From: Acidobacteriota bacterium
GTDB lineage: Bacteria > Acidobacteriota > Blastocatellia > UBA7656
Length of the DNA stretch: 58,963 nucleotides
Assembly (NCBI GenBank): GCA_016201275.1
Contig: JACQDB010000002.1
Span: 1-58,963 of the forward strand
Direction of reading: 5' to 3'
Shown here: positions 33,560-41,893 of the stretch, piece by piece
Position numbering within the stretch: position 1 is the first letter of the stretch
Layout of the letters: every line of letters begins with the position of its first letter
Made by a program: the position numbers and the translations under genes
Notes under the pieces: generated by a model
Databases searched by the model: none
The model's input: the letters and a program-made list of their open reading frames with translations, nothing else
What the model was told of the DNA's origin: nothing

Positions 33560-35158
33560 GTGATTATTCCCTTAAACGAATACGATTTTTTGAAACGGGC
33601 GCTAGTCGTACACGCCGACAAAGAGGCCATCGTCAGCGGCGCTTTGCGCTTGACCTATCGCGAATTCGGCGAGCGCGTCTATCAATGGGCGAACCTGATG
33701 CGCGGCCTCGGCGTTGCTAAAGGCGACCGCGTAGCGATTCTCATGCCCAACAGTCATCGCATCCTCGAAGCCTTTTTTGGGGCCTCTATTTTGGGCGTCA
33801 TCTTGATGCCTTTGAACTTTCGTCTGCTGCCGGGCGATTTCGATTACATCCTCAATCACGGCGGCGCGAAAGTTTTACTCATCGAAGAAGAACTCGCCGC
33901 GCTTATCGAACCGATTCGCGGCAATTTGAAAACCATTGAACAGTTCATCGCCGCCAACGACGATGGCAAAACCGCAAGCGACGGCTGGCAGGATTACGAA
34001 ACTCTGCTCGGTGAAGCGGCAAAAAATGAACCGGCACTTGCTGACATTGATGAAAACGAAGCCTCGGCTTTGCTTTACACTTCGGGAACCACCGGCAAAC
34101 CCAAAGGCGTGATGCTGACGCATCGCAATCTCTACATGAACGCCATGAATTCCATTGTCGAATTCGGCATACGTGAAGACGATGTTTACCTGCACACCCT
34201 GGCGCAGTTTCATTGCAACGGCTGGGGCTTGCCCTATGCGGTGACCGGCATGGGCGCTACGCACGTCATCATACGCAAATTCGAGCCAGCGGAATTCTTC
34301 AACTTGGTCGCCGGCGAGCAGGTCACCTTTGCCTGTATGCCGCCGACCATGATTAACATGGCATTGAATTATCCGCTCGATGACGAGATGCTTGCCGCTC
34401 TGCCGAAAACGACGCGCATAGGCACCGCCGGGTCAGCGCCGCCTATGGCTTCGATTCAAGGGGCGCAGGAAAAATTCGGCTGGCGCGTTATTCAAATTTA
34501 CGGTCTCACGGAAACCTCGCCGTTTTTGACGGTCTCGAAAGTCAAACCGACGATGAAGGATTTGTCCGATGAAGAAAAACTCCGCGTACAGACCAAGACC
34601 GGCTATCCCATGCTTGGCGTTGACCTGCGCGTAGTGGACGACGAAGGCCGCGACGTTGCGCCCGACAGTGGTGCAGTCGGCGAAGTTCTGGCGCGCTCGA
34701 ATGTGGTGATGAAAGGCTATTGGCAACAACCCGAAGCAACCGACGCGGTGATTGTAGATGGCTGGTTTCACACCGGCGACATGGCTTTGCTTGACCGCGA
34801 AGGCTTCATCGAAGTGGTGGATCGCAAAAAAGACCTGATTATATCGGGCGGCGAAAATGTTTCGTCGCTGGAAGTCGAAGGCTTGTTGTACCAGCACCCT
34901 GCGGTCTTGGAAGCCGCCATCATCGCCGCGCCCGATGAACGCTGGGGCGAAGTCCCCGCTGCCATCGTGGTGTTGAAACCGGGCGCAGCGGTCACGGAAG
35001 CCGAGTTGATAGAGTTTTGCCGTGAGCATCTGGCGCACTACAAATGCCCGAAAAAGGTTGATTTTCTTGAGGTATTGCCGCGCACCGCCACCGGCAAGAT
35101 TCAAAAAAATCTGCTGCGTGATACCTTCTGGTCGGGGCAAACCAAGCGCGTCGGTTGA
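33560..35158 (+). CDS. Acyl-CoA synthetase (AMP-binding)
   Basis: 532 residues from a GTG at 33560 with GGAGG upstream; an earlier start in frame at 33410 would precede the family's N-terminus. ATP motif LLYTSGTTGKPKGVMLTH, A5 YGLTETSP, and hinge/C-terminal DLIISGGENVSSLEVE and PRTATGKIQKNLLR show a full-length fatty-acyl-CoA synthetase. Activates carboxylic acids to acyl-CoA. Substrate not clear. It is convergent with the next gene and ends at a long palindrome. Confidence 0.88.
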   Translation: MIIPLNEYDFLKRALVVHADKEAIVSGALRLTYREFGERVYQWANLMRGLGVAKGDRVAILMPNSHRILEAFFGASILGVILMPLNFRLLPGDFDYILNHGGAKVLLIEEELAALIEPIRGNLKTIEQFIAANDDGKTASDGWQDYETLLGEAAKNEPALADIDENEASALLYTSGTTGKPKGVMLTHRNLYMNAMNSIVEFGIREDDVYLHTLAQFHCNGWGLPYAVTGMGATHVIIRKFEPAEFFNLVAGEQVTFACMPPTMINMALNYPLDDEMLAALPKTTRIGTAGSAPPMASIQGAQEKFGWRVIQIYGLTETSPFLTVSKVKPTMKDLSDEEKLRVQTKTGYPMLGVDLRVVDDEGRDVAPDSGAVGEVLARSNVVMKGYWQQPEATDAVIVDGWFHTGDMALLDREGFIEVVDRKKDLIISGGENVSSLEVEGLLYQHPAVLEAAIIAAPDERWGEVPAAIVVLKPGAAVTEAELIEFCREHLAHYKCPKKVDFLEVLPRTATGKIQKNLLRDTFWSGQTKRVG

Positions 35159-35203
35159 CTACTAGGAAGGATGGGCGTGGTTTTTATCAGCGCCCTTTGG
35201 TTG

Positions 35204-35260
35204 AACTACGAGATGACGTGAAAGTGGCTACTGTAGCCACTTTCACGTCATCTCGTAGTT
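35204..35260. terminator. 28-bp perfect palindrome between convergent genes
   Basis: Left arm 35204-35231 and right arm 35233-35260 are perfect complements with one base in the middle (core GTGGCTAC-T-GTAGCCAC). It lies 46 bp after the acyl-CoA synthetase stop and 17 bp before the end of the convergent barrel protein gene. Likely a bidirectional terminator, or a small palindromic repeat using that niche. Confidence 0.65.
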
Positions 35261-35276
35261 TGGAGACCGAGGCCGT

Positions 35277-35951
35277 TTAGAAGCGCACCACGAATCCTCC
35301 CGAAATCAGCAAGTTGTGCTGGCGGTTATCAAGCGCGGGAAGATTGAAGCGCGGCGTGCCGGAATAGAAATCGCGCACTTCACCTCTCAAACTGAGAAAC
35401 GGGATGATCTTGATATCCACGCCGCCGCCGAAATCCACCGCGCCGCGATTGGTGCCTTTGGGGCCGGTATTCGGTTGGTTATCGCTACGGCTATCGCTTT
35501 CCGCGAAGCGCGCATAGCCGCCCCCGGCAAACACATAAGGCGACACCGAAGCTGCCGGTAGCAATTTCACTTTCAAACCTGGCGTGATAAAAATGGAAGC
35601 ATAGTTGCGCGGCGCTAAGACGTTTGAAGATTGCACCGTGGTGCTGGGCGTGGCGACAAATGGCACCTCGAAATAGAGCGCCGCTACTCGTGCGTTCACC
35701 AGGCGCTGCGCGTAATTCGCTTGATAGGTCAATCCGGTGCGAATCTTCAGCGAACCGGGAGTTGGCAGGCGGAAGGTTTGGTCGCTGGTGGACAAGCCGC
35801 CGAGCAGCAAACCGATTTCGCGTTTTTGCGCGATGCCTTGATGGACGTTGACCACCAACAGCGAAAACAGGGCTACCCCTATCATCAATAGCCCTCTGGT
35901 GAGACGCTGGCGCGACACAACCACCAGCCTAAAACCTAACATAGTCGTCAT
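35277..35951 (-). CDS. Outer-membrane beta-barrel protein
   Basis: 224 residues. A long N-terminal region with a hydrophobic signal helix (GLLMIGVALFSLLVV), then alternating amphipathic strands, ending in a C-terminal aromatic residue (LISGGFVVRF) as needed for barrel insertion. Family like OmpA/OprF or PorA-like small barrels. GGAGG ribosome binding site. Confidence 0.75.
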   Translation of the reverse strand: MTTMLGFRLVVVSRQRLTRGLLMIGVALFSLLVVNVHQGIAQKREIGLLLGGLSTSDQTFRLPTPGSLKIRTGLTYQANYAQRLVNARVAALYFEVPFVATPSTTVQSSNVLAPRNYASIFITPGLKVKLLPAASVSPYVFAGGGYARFAESDSRSDNQPNTGPKGTNRGAVDFGGGVDIKIIPFLSLRGEVRDFYSGTPRFNLPALDNRQHNLLISGGFVVRF

Positions 35952-36448
35952 AAATTTCCTCCGATTTATTCATTGAAACGATCAAGCTGAGCAGCTATCC
36001 CTAGCGCTTCGCCTGAACCATGAATCGGTGATGGAACGCGCTTTATTCCGCTCACCGAAAATTCTCGCACGGCGGATTCGCCCAAAATGCTTTCGCGTTT
36101 ACCAGGCGCTTGACGACTCTCGTGAGGCGTCCGCGCTGCTTGCGTTGCCGCGAACTTGGCGCACCACAAAATCATCGCGCTGCTGAGAAAAAAATTGCCA
36201 CGATAAATCCAAGCAAACGATGGGAAGGTTTCATGGCCAATCTCCTTTTAAAAGTTTGCCGAATAGTTTACGACGAATTACACGGTTTTGCACAATTGGA
36301 AAATCACTCATTTGGCAGGTTATTTCATCCACAAGCCTTACCGAGGTGGCAAGCTTGTTGCTCTTGCCCTTTTCCGCATTTGCTTTTTTCCCACTCGTGA
36401 TTATCATCTGTGAGCGCGAACTTCACGCCACGCATGTTTCTCTTTATC
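35952..36448. other. Intergenic region, no gene recognised
   Basis: About 500 bp between two divergent genes. No RNA gene, repeat or strong promoter was seen. A scattering of short frames have no family features. Confidence 0.4.
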
Positions 36449-37762
36449 ATGACGGACGAACTTCTCATCCTCAACGCTTCGCAACTGGTCACGCTCAAGG
36501 GCGCGGCGCGGCCTCGCGTGGGCGCAGAAATGCGCGACCTTGCCATCTTGGAAAACAGCGCGGTCTTGATACGCGATGGCTTGATAGTCGCTACAGGAGC
36601 CACTTCTGAGGTTGCCGCGCAAGCCGCTTCGCAGTGCCAAACCCTCGACGCCGCCAACCGTGTGGTGATGCCGGGGTTTGTTGACGCGCACACTCATGCG
36701 GTCTTTGCCGGCACTCGCGAAGACGAATACGAGATGCGCGCCGCCGGTTTCACTTATCAGGAGATTGCCGCTCGTGGCGGCGGCATACGCTCGACCGTCC
36801 GCAAAACTCGCGCCGCCAGCGCCGCGGAGTTGTTCGATATGGCGCTGCCGCGTGTGCGCTGGTTGTTGGAACACGGCACCACCACCATTGAAGCCAAGAG
36901 CGGTTACGGCTTGACGCTGGATGACGAATTGAAAATCCTCCGCGTCATTCAAAGCTTGAACCGCGACACGCCGCTCGAACTGGTGCCGACTTTTTTAGGG
37001 GCGCACGAAATCCCTGACGAATACCGCCGCAGCGATGACGCCGGCCAAGCGCGCACCGCTTATATTGATTTAGTAATTAGCGAGATGTTGCCGCGTGTGG
37101 CCAATGAACATCTGGCTGAATTTTGCGATGTGTTTTGCGAAGCGCACGTCTTCAATGTGCAAGAGTCGCGGCGCATTTTGAAGGCGGCCAAAGAACTCGG
37201 TTTCGGCCTGCGTTTTCATGCCGATCAGTTGAGCTTGGGCGGTGGCAGTCAACTCGCGGCAGAACTTCAGGCGACCACTGCAGACCACATCGAATGGATT
37301 GACGAAGCCGGCATAGCGGCTTTGCAGCGGGCCAAGGTCATCGCCGTTTTATTGCCCGGCGCGGTGTTCAATCTTGGCTTAACCAAATATGCGCCGGCCC
37401 GTCGCTTGATCGAAGCTGGCGTCGGCGTGGCACTGGCGACCGATTTCAACCCCGGCAGTTCGCCCACGCCATCCATGCAGATGGCGCTCTCCATCGCCTG
37501 CACGCAGATGCAGATGACTCCCGCCGAAGCCCTCACCGCCGCGACCATCAATGCCGCCTACAGCCTCAATCGCGGCGCACGGTTGGGGTCGCTAGAAAGC
37601 GGCAAGCAGGCCGATGTGGTGATTTTTGATTGTGCGGATTATCGGCAAATCCCTTATTTTTTCGGCATCAATCACGCCTTGACGGTGATTAAAAAAGGCC
37701 GCGTAGTGGTGACGCAAAAAAGCCTCGGCGAGAAACCCATAGAAAATTGCTATACCCGATAA
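36449..37762 (+). CDS. hutI: Imidazolonepropionase
   Basis: 437 residues from an ATG at 36449; no clear ribosome binding site, and a GTG at 36410 is possible. Third step of histidine breakdown: hydrolysis of imidazolonepropionate to formiminoglutamate. Metal His-x-His DAHTHAVFAGTR, FHADQLSLGGGSQLA, and ATDFNPGSSPTPSM are all diagnostic. hutH, hutU and hutG are not in the window. Confidence 0.92.
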   Translation: MTDELLILNASQLVTLKGAARPRVGAEMRDLAILENSAVLIRDGLIVATGATSEVAAQAASQCQTLDAANRVVMPGFVDAHTHAVFAGTREDEYEMRAAGFTYQEIAARGGGIRSTVRKTRAASAAELFDMALPRVRWLLEHGTTTIEAKSGYGLTLDDELKILRVIQSLNRDTPLELVPTFLGAHEIPDEYRRSDDAGQARTAYIDLVISEMLPRVANEHLAEFCDVFCEAHVFNVQESRRILKAAKELGFGLRFHADQLSLGGGSQLAAELQATTADHIEWIDEAGIAALQRAKVIAVLLPGAVFNLGLTKYAPARRLIEAGVGVALATDFNPGSSPTPSMQMALSIACTQMQMTPAEALTAATINAAYSLNRGARLGSLESGKQADVVIFDCADYRQIPYFFGINHALTVIKKGRVVVTQKSLGEKPIENCYTR

Positions 37763-37775
37763 GCGGTGTTATACT
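37747..37775 (+). promoter_or_regulatory. Candidate sigma70-like promoter of the RDD gene
   Basis: TTGCTA (37747-37752), 17-bp spacer, TATACT (37770-37775), ending 88 bp before the RDD protein start. The -35 hexamer overlaps the hutI stop region. Confidence 0.5.
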
Positions 37776-37863
37776 GCGCGGCATTCCATAGTCAGTGGCA
37801 GTAATATTTTCATCCGGGATCAGGTGGCAATTTTTTAGAAAGAAACTTTAAGGAGGAATCGCT

Positions 37864-38433
37864 ATGTCTTATGGAGGCAATCAACCCGGCGGAGGCTATC
37901 CGCCACCCGGAGGTTATCAACCTGGAGGCGGCTTTCCGCCCCCCCAACAACAGGGCGGCTATGGCGCACCGGCGCAGTATGCCGATATTGGCAAACGCTT
38001 TGTCGCGGCATTGCTCGATGGTCTGATCGTGAGTTTGGGTACGATACCAGGCGTCATTCTGATTTTCATCGGAATCGGATCAATGGCATCTCAGGCAGAT
38101 GCACATGGTCGTATCAGCGATGAGGCGGCGGGCGCAGGTTTGGGCATTGCCGGTCTGGGCTACGGACTCATTTTTCTTGGCTATCTCGGCGTCATGCTTT
38201 ACAACGTCTATCTGTTAGGGCGCGATGGTGCAACGCTGGGCAAACGCTGGATGAAAATTAGAGTCCTCGATCCACAGGGGCAACCAGTGGGATTCGGCAA
38301 AGCCTTTTTGCGCGAATTAGTCAAAGGCGCACTGGGAGGTATATGCGCCATCCTGTTGCTGTGGCCGTTGTGGGATCAGGAAAAACAGGGCTTGTGGGAT
38401 AAGGTATCCAGCACCCACGTCTATAATGCCTGA
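37864..38433 (+). CDS. RDD-family membrane protein
   Basis: 189 residues. Starts with a Gly/Pro/Gln-rich head (GGNQPGGGYPPPGGYQ), then the RDD signature (IGKRFVAALLDGLI) and three membrane segments, with GATLGKRWMKIRVLDPQG between. Function of RDD proteins is mostly unknown. An intrinsic terminator follows. Confidence 0.8.
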   Translation: MSYGGNQPGGGYPPPGGYQPGGGFPPPQQQGGYGAPAQYADIGKRFVAALLDGLIVSLGTIPGVILIFIGIGSMASQADAHGRISDEAAGAGLGIAGLGYGLIFLGYLGVMLYNVYLLGRDGATLGKRWMKIRVLDPQGQPVGFGKAFLRELVKGALGGICAILLLWPLWDQEKQGLWDKVSSTHVYNA

Positions 38434-38464
38434 TTCAACGACAGCTTGAATCTATCGAATCGGA

Positions 38465-38507
38465 ACGCACGCGGCGTAATGTCTATCTTCGCCGCGTGCG
38501 TTTTTTT
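38465..38507 (+). terminator. Rho-independent terminator of the RDD gene
   Basis: 12-bp GC-rich arms (ACGCACGCGGCG and its complement, 38465-38476 and 38490-38501) followed by a run of seven T. Located 32 bp after the RDD stop codon. Confidence 0.9.
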
Positions 38508-38544
38508 CTTGCCGCCGCAAGGGCATTCTGTGAAGGAGAAATCC

Positions 38545-38664
38545 TTATAGCGAATTTCATTTGCCTGCGACCCACAACACCTCGTTGAGAGGCGGTCTGT
38601 GACCGCCGCACGGCGGTCACAGACCGCCTCTCAACCAATCGCACACCTCTGCAAGCCGCTATAA
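38545..38664. mobile_element. TTATAGCG-ended MITE, copy 1 (120 bp)
   Basis: Ends TTATAGCG (38545-38552) and CGCTATAA (38657-38664). Inside is a 24-bp perfect hairpin (38584-38607/38612-38635, GTTGAGAGGCGG...). A second copy lies inverted at 50,448-50,544 with the same flanks (ATTTCATTTGCCT, CAACCAATCGC, CACCTCTGCAA). The TA at each end suggests TA target use, as in IS630/Tc1 relatives. Confidence 0.72.
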
Positions 38665-38838
38665 CGGGGAGCGCAAACCTCCCTGTATGCCTGATTGCGA
38701 ATCTCTGCGGACCGGGAAAATCGCACTTTCAGCCTGAACTTCATGCCATTAGCTTTCTGGTGATCTCTGACCGCCGCTCAACTGCATCAAGCTCTGTGGG
38801 TCTAGTTTTCCCTTCGGGGGATTGGAAAATCGTTCACT

Positions 38839-38853
38839 GGTTGACAATCAACC
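38839..38853. promoter_or_regulatory. Probable MarR operator at its own promoter
   Basis: Perfect 15-bp palindrome GGTTGA-CAA-TCAACC, 22 bp before the MarR gene start. The core TTGACAATCAAC recurs with one change (TTGACAGTCAAC) upstream of the pirin gene. Confidence 0.65.
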
Positions 38854-38875
38854 GGGAAACCATTAGAATCCTCCT

Positions 38876-39316
38876 GTGAAAAAACTGAAAGCGAAAATAC
38901 CAGCAAGCGATGCGGAACGCACTCTCATCCGCTTGATGCGCGTCGGCGATAAACTGTGGCGCGATTCGGACGAACGCTTCAGCCGCTGGCAGTTGATGGA
39001 CAATCATTACAACGTGCTGCGAATCCTCAACGGTGCCAGCGAACCGCTGTCGCAAGCCGAAATCGGTCGCCGTATGCTTTCGACCCGCGCTAATGTCACC
39101 AAATTGATAGACCTGCTCGAACAACGCCACTTGGTGAAGCGCTTGGCGTGCGGCGACCGCCGCAAAAAATTAATAGACATCACCGACAAGGGCAGCAAAT
39201 TTTTACAGGACACCGCCGCCGAAGTTTTAGGGTTTGCTGAAGCAGTGTTGAAACCCTTGAGCAAAACGGAGCAGAAGGCGCTTGCGGAAATGCTCGGCAA
39301 ACTATTGCACGAATAG
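38876..39316 (+). CDS. MarR-family transcriptional regulator
   Basis: 146 residues from a GTG. Winged helix: ALRILNGASEPLSQAEIGRR-like region (actual LRILNGASEPLSQAEIGRR), then STRANVTKLIDLLEQRHLVK (recognition helix and wing) and RRKKLIDITDKG. Such repressors bind palindromes and release them on binding a phenolic or oxidant ligand. It lies upstream of a pirin gene whose promoter has matching sites. No ribosome binding site is clear, so it may be weakly translated or leaderless. Confidence 0.85.
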   Translation: MKKLKAKIPASDAERTLIRLMRVGDKLWRDSDERFSRWQLMDNHYNVLRILNGASEPLSQAEIGRRMLSTRANVTKLIDLLEQRHLVKRLACGDRRKKLIDITDKGSKFLQDTAAEVLGFAEAVLKPLSKTEQKALAEMLGKLLHE

Positions 39317-39382
39317 CTGTCGCTTAAAAATTTTGGTAATGCGAACACCGTAAGGCTCGACCGGCGGCCAACTGCGCCGGTT

Positions 39383-39542
39383 TCGCTGCGTAGGCGCGAC
39401 TTGTCTATAGAAGGTAGCAAAGAATAAATTCCTTAGCTGCGTAAGCGCGACCCCTGCTTGCAATACCAGCAAATGTCGCGACTACGCAGCTAGAGAAATT
39501 CTCGTAGTCAATCTCTATAGACAGGTCGCGCCTACGCAGCGA
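39383..39542. repeat. Nested palindrome (160 bp)
   Basis: 29-bp arms at 39383-39411 and 39514-39542 (TCGCTGCGTAGGCGCGAC(T/C)TG...) match except for one base. Inside, TAGCTGCGTA(A/G) ... CTACGCAGCTA gives another stem. Non-coding and between the MarR and pirin genes. It may be a MITE-like element or a structured RNA; nothing more can be said. Confidence 0.55.
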
Positions 39543-39610
39543 CTCAACAGGTTCAATCGTACCTACTGTAGCCTTACTGTTTTCGCTCTACCAAAATTTT
39601 TACCTAAACT

Positions 39611-39639
39611 GTCAACTGATTGACAGTCAACTGTTTGAC
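39611..39639. promoter_or_regulatory. Overlapping MarR-like operators upstream of pirin
   Basis: GTCAACTGATTGAC (39611-39624), TTGACAGTCAAC (39620-39631) and GTCAACTGTTTGAC (39626-39639) overlap, giving four GTCAA/TTGAC half sites. The match to the MarR self-operator suggests joint control. It lies 29 bp before the pirin ATG. Confidence 0.68.
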
Positions 39640-39667
39640 GTTTTTCTGATAAAGGAGGCGCAAAATT

Positions 39668-40366
39668 ATGATTCAGACGATAAAAGCAAGTGACCGATTC
39701 CACGCCGATAATGGCTGGCTTTCCACTTATTGGCTGTTCAGTTTCGATTATTATTATGACCCGCACAATGTCGCGTTCGGCGCTCTGCGCGTCTTCAATG
39801 ACGATGTAATTCAAGCCGAGTCCGGCTTCGGTATGCACGGCCACAAGGATATGGAGATCGTCACCTATGTGCTGGACGGCGCTTTGACTCACAAAGACAG
39901 CACCGGCGGCGAAGGCCAGATTGCCGCTGGCGAAGTGCAACGCATGACGGCGGGTTCCGGCATACGTCATTCCGAATACAATCAATCGAAGGACACGCCG
40001 GTGCACCTGATGCAGATGTGGGTGTTGCCGAACCAGACCGGGCTGCAGCCGTCTTACGAGCAGCAACGCTTCACCAATGAAGACCGCACCGGCGTGTTGT
40101 TGCCGATTGCTTCTGGACAAGGCATCGGTAAGGCTCTGACCATCCATCAGGACGTGACATTTTACGTCGCCAGAATTCGCCCACAGGATAAACTGTCGCA
40201 CCAACTTGGCGCGAAGCGCAGAGCCTTTTTGTATGTCATTGACGGCGCGATAACGGTCAACGACGAGCGCTTCAGCAAAGGCGATCAGGGGCGCATTACC
40301 GCGACCGCGCAACTTGATTTTCAGGCCGACCAGCAGAGCGAAATCATCCTCATTGATTTGCCCTGA
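39668..40366 (+). CDS. Pirin-family protein (YhhW-like quercetinase)
   Basis: 232 residues, bicupin. Metal-binding HxH...E...H as HGHKDMEIVTYVLDG and SGIRHSEYN. YhhW-type pirins can oxidise quercetin and related compounds; the physiological role is unclear. AAGGAGG ribosome binding site. Shared operator with the MarR gene. Confidence 0.87.
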   Translation: MIQTIKASDRFHADNGWLSTYWLFSFDYYYDPHNVAFGALRVFNDDVIQAESGFGMHGHKDMEIVTYVLDGALTHKDSTGGEGQIAAGEVQRMTAGSGIRHSEYNQSKDTPVHLMQMWVLPNQTGLQPSYEQQRFTNEDRTGVLLPIASGQGIGKALTIHQDVTFYVARIRPQDKLSHQLGAKRRAFLYVIDGAITVNDERFSKGDQGRITATAQLDFQADQQSEIILIDLP

Positions 40367-40435
40367 GCCGTGGTCAAGCAATGGTCTTCACAGCCGAGCG
40401 CCGCACCGGATGCCCGCGACGCTCGGCTTTTTGTC

Positions 40436-40701
40436 TGCAACGGCTCAATCATCTTTGCCCCGGAGGATGGCAGCGACTCGCGCATTAAATACTCTCTGTC
40501 GCGCAACGGCTCAGGCGTCTTTGCCCCGAAGGGGGGCAGGAAATTCACCCGTGCTACAGGCACTGGAATCAAATCCGGCAAATTTTTCGCACCCTGAATG
40601 GGCGCAGGAGATTTTCTGTAGTAGGCTTTCCGGCGCTTCTTCAGAGCGCGGCTCTCAAGCCCTTGACGCTTTCCAGTGCCTGTAGCACTGGCGAATTTCC
40701 T
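40436..40701. repeat. Interspersed repeat, copy 2, with inverted arms
   Basis: 31-bp arms (40538-40568 and 40671-40701; AGGAAATTC...CAGGCACTGGAA) match except two bases. The left part aligns with 12,873-12,955 through GGGCGCAGGAGAT. Before it, a 30-bp phrase (GCAACGGCTCA..C.TCTTTGCCCCG) is duplicated at about 40,436 and 40,503. Non-coding. Confidence 0.6.
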
Positions 40702-40780
40702 ATGCGCCTCCGGCGCGTAAACCATAAGACAATTCACTTCGCAACCGCATTGTGTGGATACTGCTGTCTGGCGTATCGCT

Positions 40781-40811
40781 TTGGTCAAAAGGGAAAAGAA
40801 ATTTGTATAAT
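40781..40811 (+). promoter_or_regulatory. Candidate promoter of the aldo/keto reductase gene
   Basis: TTGGTC (40781-40786), 19-bp spacer, TATAAT (40806-40811) preceded by TTTG (extended -10). Transcription would start about 45 bp before the ATG. Confidence 0.5.
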
Positions 40812-40862
40812 CAACAGTCCATCAAACAGTCATGGAAATTCAATAGGTAAGGACAATCGCAA

Positions 40863-41834
40863 ATGAAATACAGAACCTTTGGCAGAACCAATTGGCAGGT
40901 CAGCGAAATCGGTTACGGGATGTGGGGCGTGGCCGGGTGGACTGGCTCGGACGATGAACAGACTTTGCAAGCGCTGCAACGCGCTGTTGATTTGGGCTGC
41001 AATTTTTTCGACACCGCGTGGGCCTATGGTGAAGGCCGCAGCGAAAATCTATTAGGCCAGATTATTCGCGCCAACCCCGATAAAAAACTTTACGCGGCCA
41101 CCAAGATTCCGCCGAAAAATCGTCAGTGGCCAAGCCGCCGCGACTTCACTCTCGATGAGGCTTTCCCGCCCGATTACATTGAAGAATATGTACACAGCAG
41201 TTTGAAAAATGCCAACCTAGAAAGCTTTGACCTCATGCAATTTCACGTATGGGAAGACCATTGGCTGGCCGATGACCGTTGGGCAAAAAAGTTGGACGAG
41301 TTGCGCCGCCAGGGTTTGATTCAAGCCACCGGCATCAGCATCAATCGCTGGGAACCTTGGAACGGCGTGCAGACGGTTCGCAGCGGTTTGATAGACGCCG
41401 TGCAAGTCATCTACAACATCTTTGACCAGAACCCCGAAGACGAATTGTTTCCGGTCTGCGAAGAGATGAAGGTCGCGGTGATTGCGCGTGTGCCTTTCGA
41501 TGAAGGGACGTTGACCGGAACCTTGACCACAGAGAGTCGTTGGCCGGAAGGCGATTGGCGCAATCTCTATTTCGTGCCGGACAATTTGATTCCCAGCGTC
41601 GAACGCGCCGAAGCTTTGCGTCCACTGATTCCGCAAGGCATGACGATGGCGGAAATGGCGCTGCGGTTTATTCTGAATAACCCTGCGGTCAGCACCATCA
41701 TTCCGGGCATGAGAAAAGTGCATCACGTTGACCAAAACATAGCAACCAGCGACGCCGGGCCGCTGCCGCAAGCGCTGCATGAAAAATTGCGCGGTCATCG
41801 TTGGGAGCGCCAGCCCAAGCCCTGGTCGCATTGA
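40863..41834 (+). CDS. Aldo/keto reductase
   Basis: 323 residues, TIM barrel. NADPH-dependent. Catalytic tetrad regions DTAWAYGEGRSE (Asp, Tyr), AATKIPPKN (Lys), and the later SFDLMQFHVWEDHW (His). Terminal part NPAVSTIIPGMRKVHHVDQN is typical. Substrate unknown. It ends at a hairpin shared with the convergent esterase gene. Confidence 0.87.
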   Translation: MKYRTFGRTNWQVSEIGYGMWGVAGWTGSDDEQTLQALQRAVDLGCNFFDTAWAYGEGRSENLLGQIIRANPDKKLYAATKIPPKNRQWPSRRDFTLDEAFPPDYIEEYVHSSLKNANLESFDLMQFHVWEDHWLADDRWAKKLDELRRQGLIQATGISINRWEPWNGVQTVRSGLIDAVQVIYNIFDQNPEDELFPVCEEMKVAVIARVPFDEGTLTGTLTTESRWPEGDWRNLYFVPDNLIPSVERAEALRPLIPQGMTMAEMALRFILNNPAVSTIIPGMRKVHHVDQNIATSDAGPLPQALHEKLRGHRWERQPKPWSH

Positions 41835-41858
41835 TAAACTGATTCACAAACGACTATC

Positions 41859-41893
41859 GAAACCCTGATGAATGAGCAATCCATCAGGGTTTC
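41859..41893. terminator. Bidirectional terminator between convergent genes
   Basis: 12-bp arms (GAAACCCTGATG at 41859-41870 and its complement at 41882-41893) around an 11-nt loop. The right arm overlaps the end of the convergent esterase gene. T/A-rich bases follow on the plus strand (TTCTTCTTC). Confidence 0.65.
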
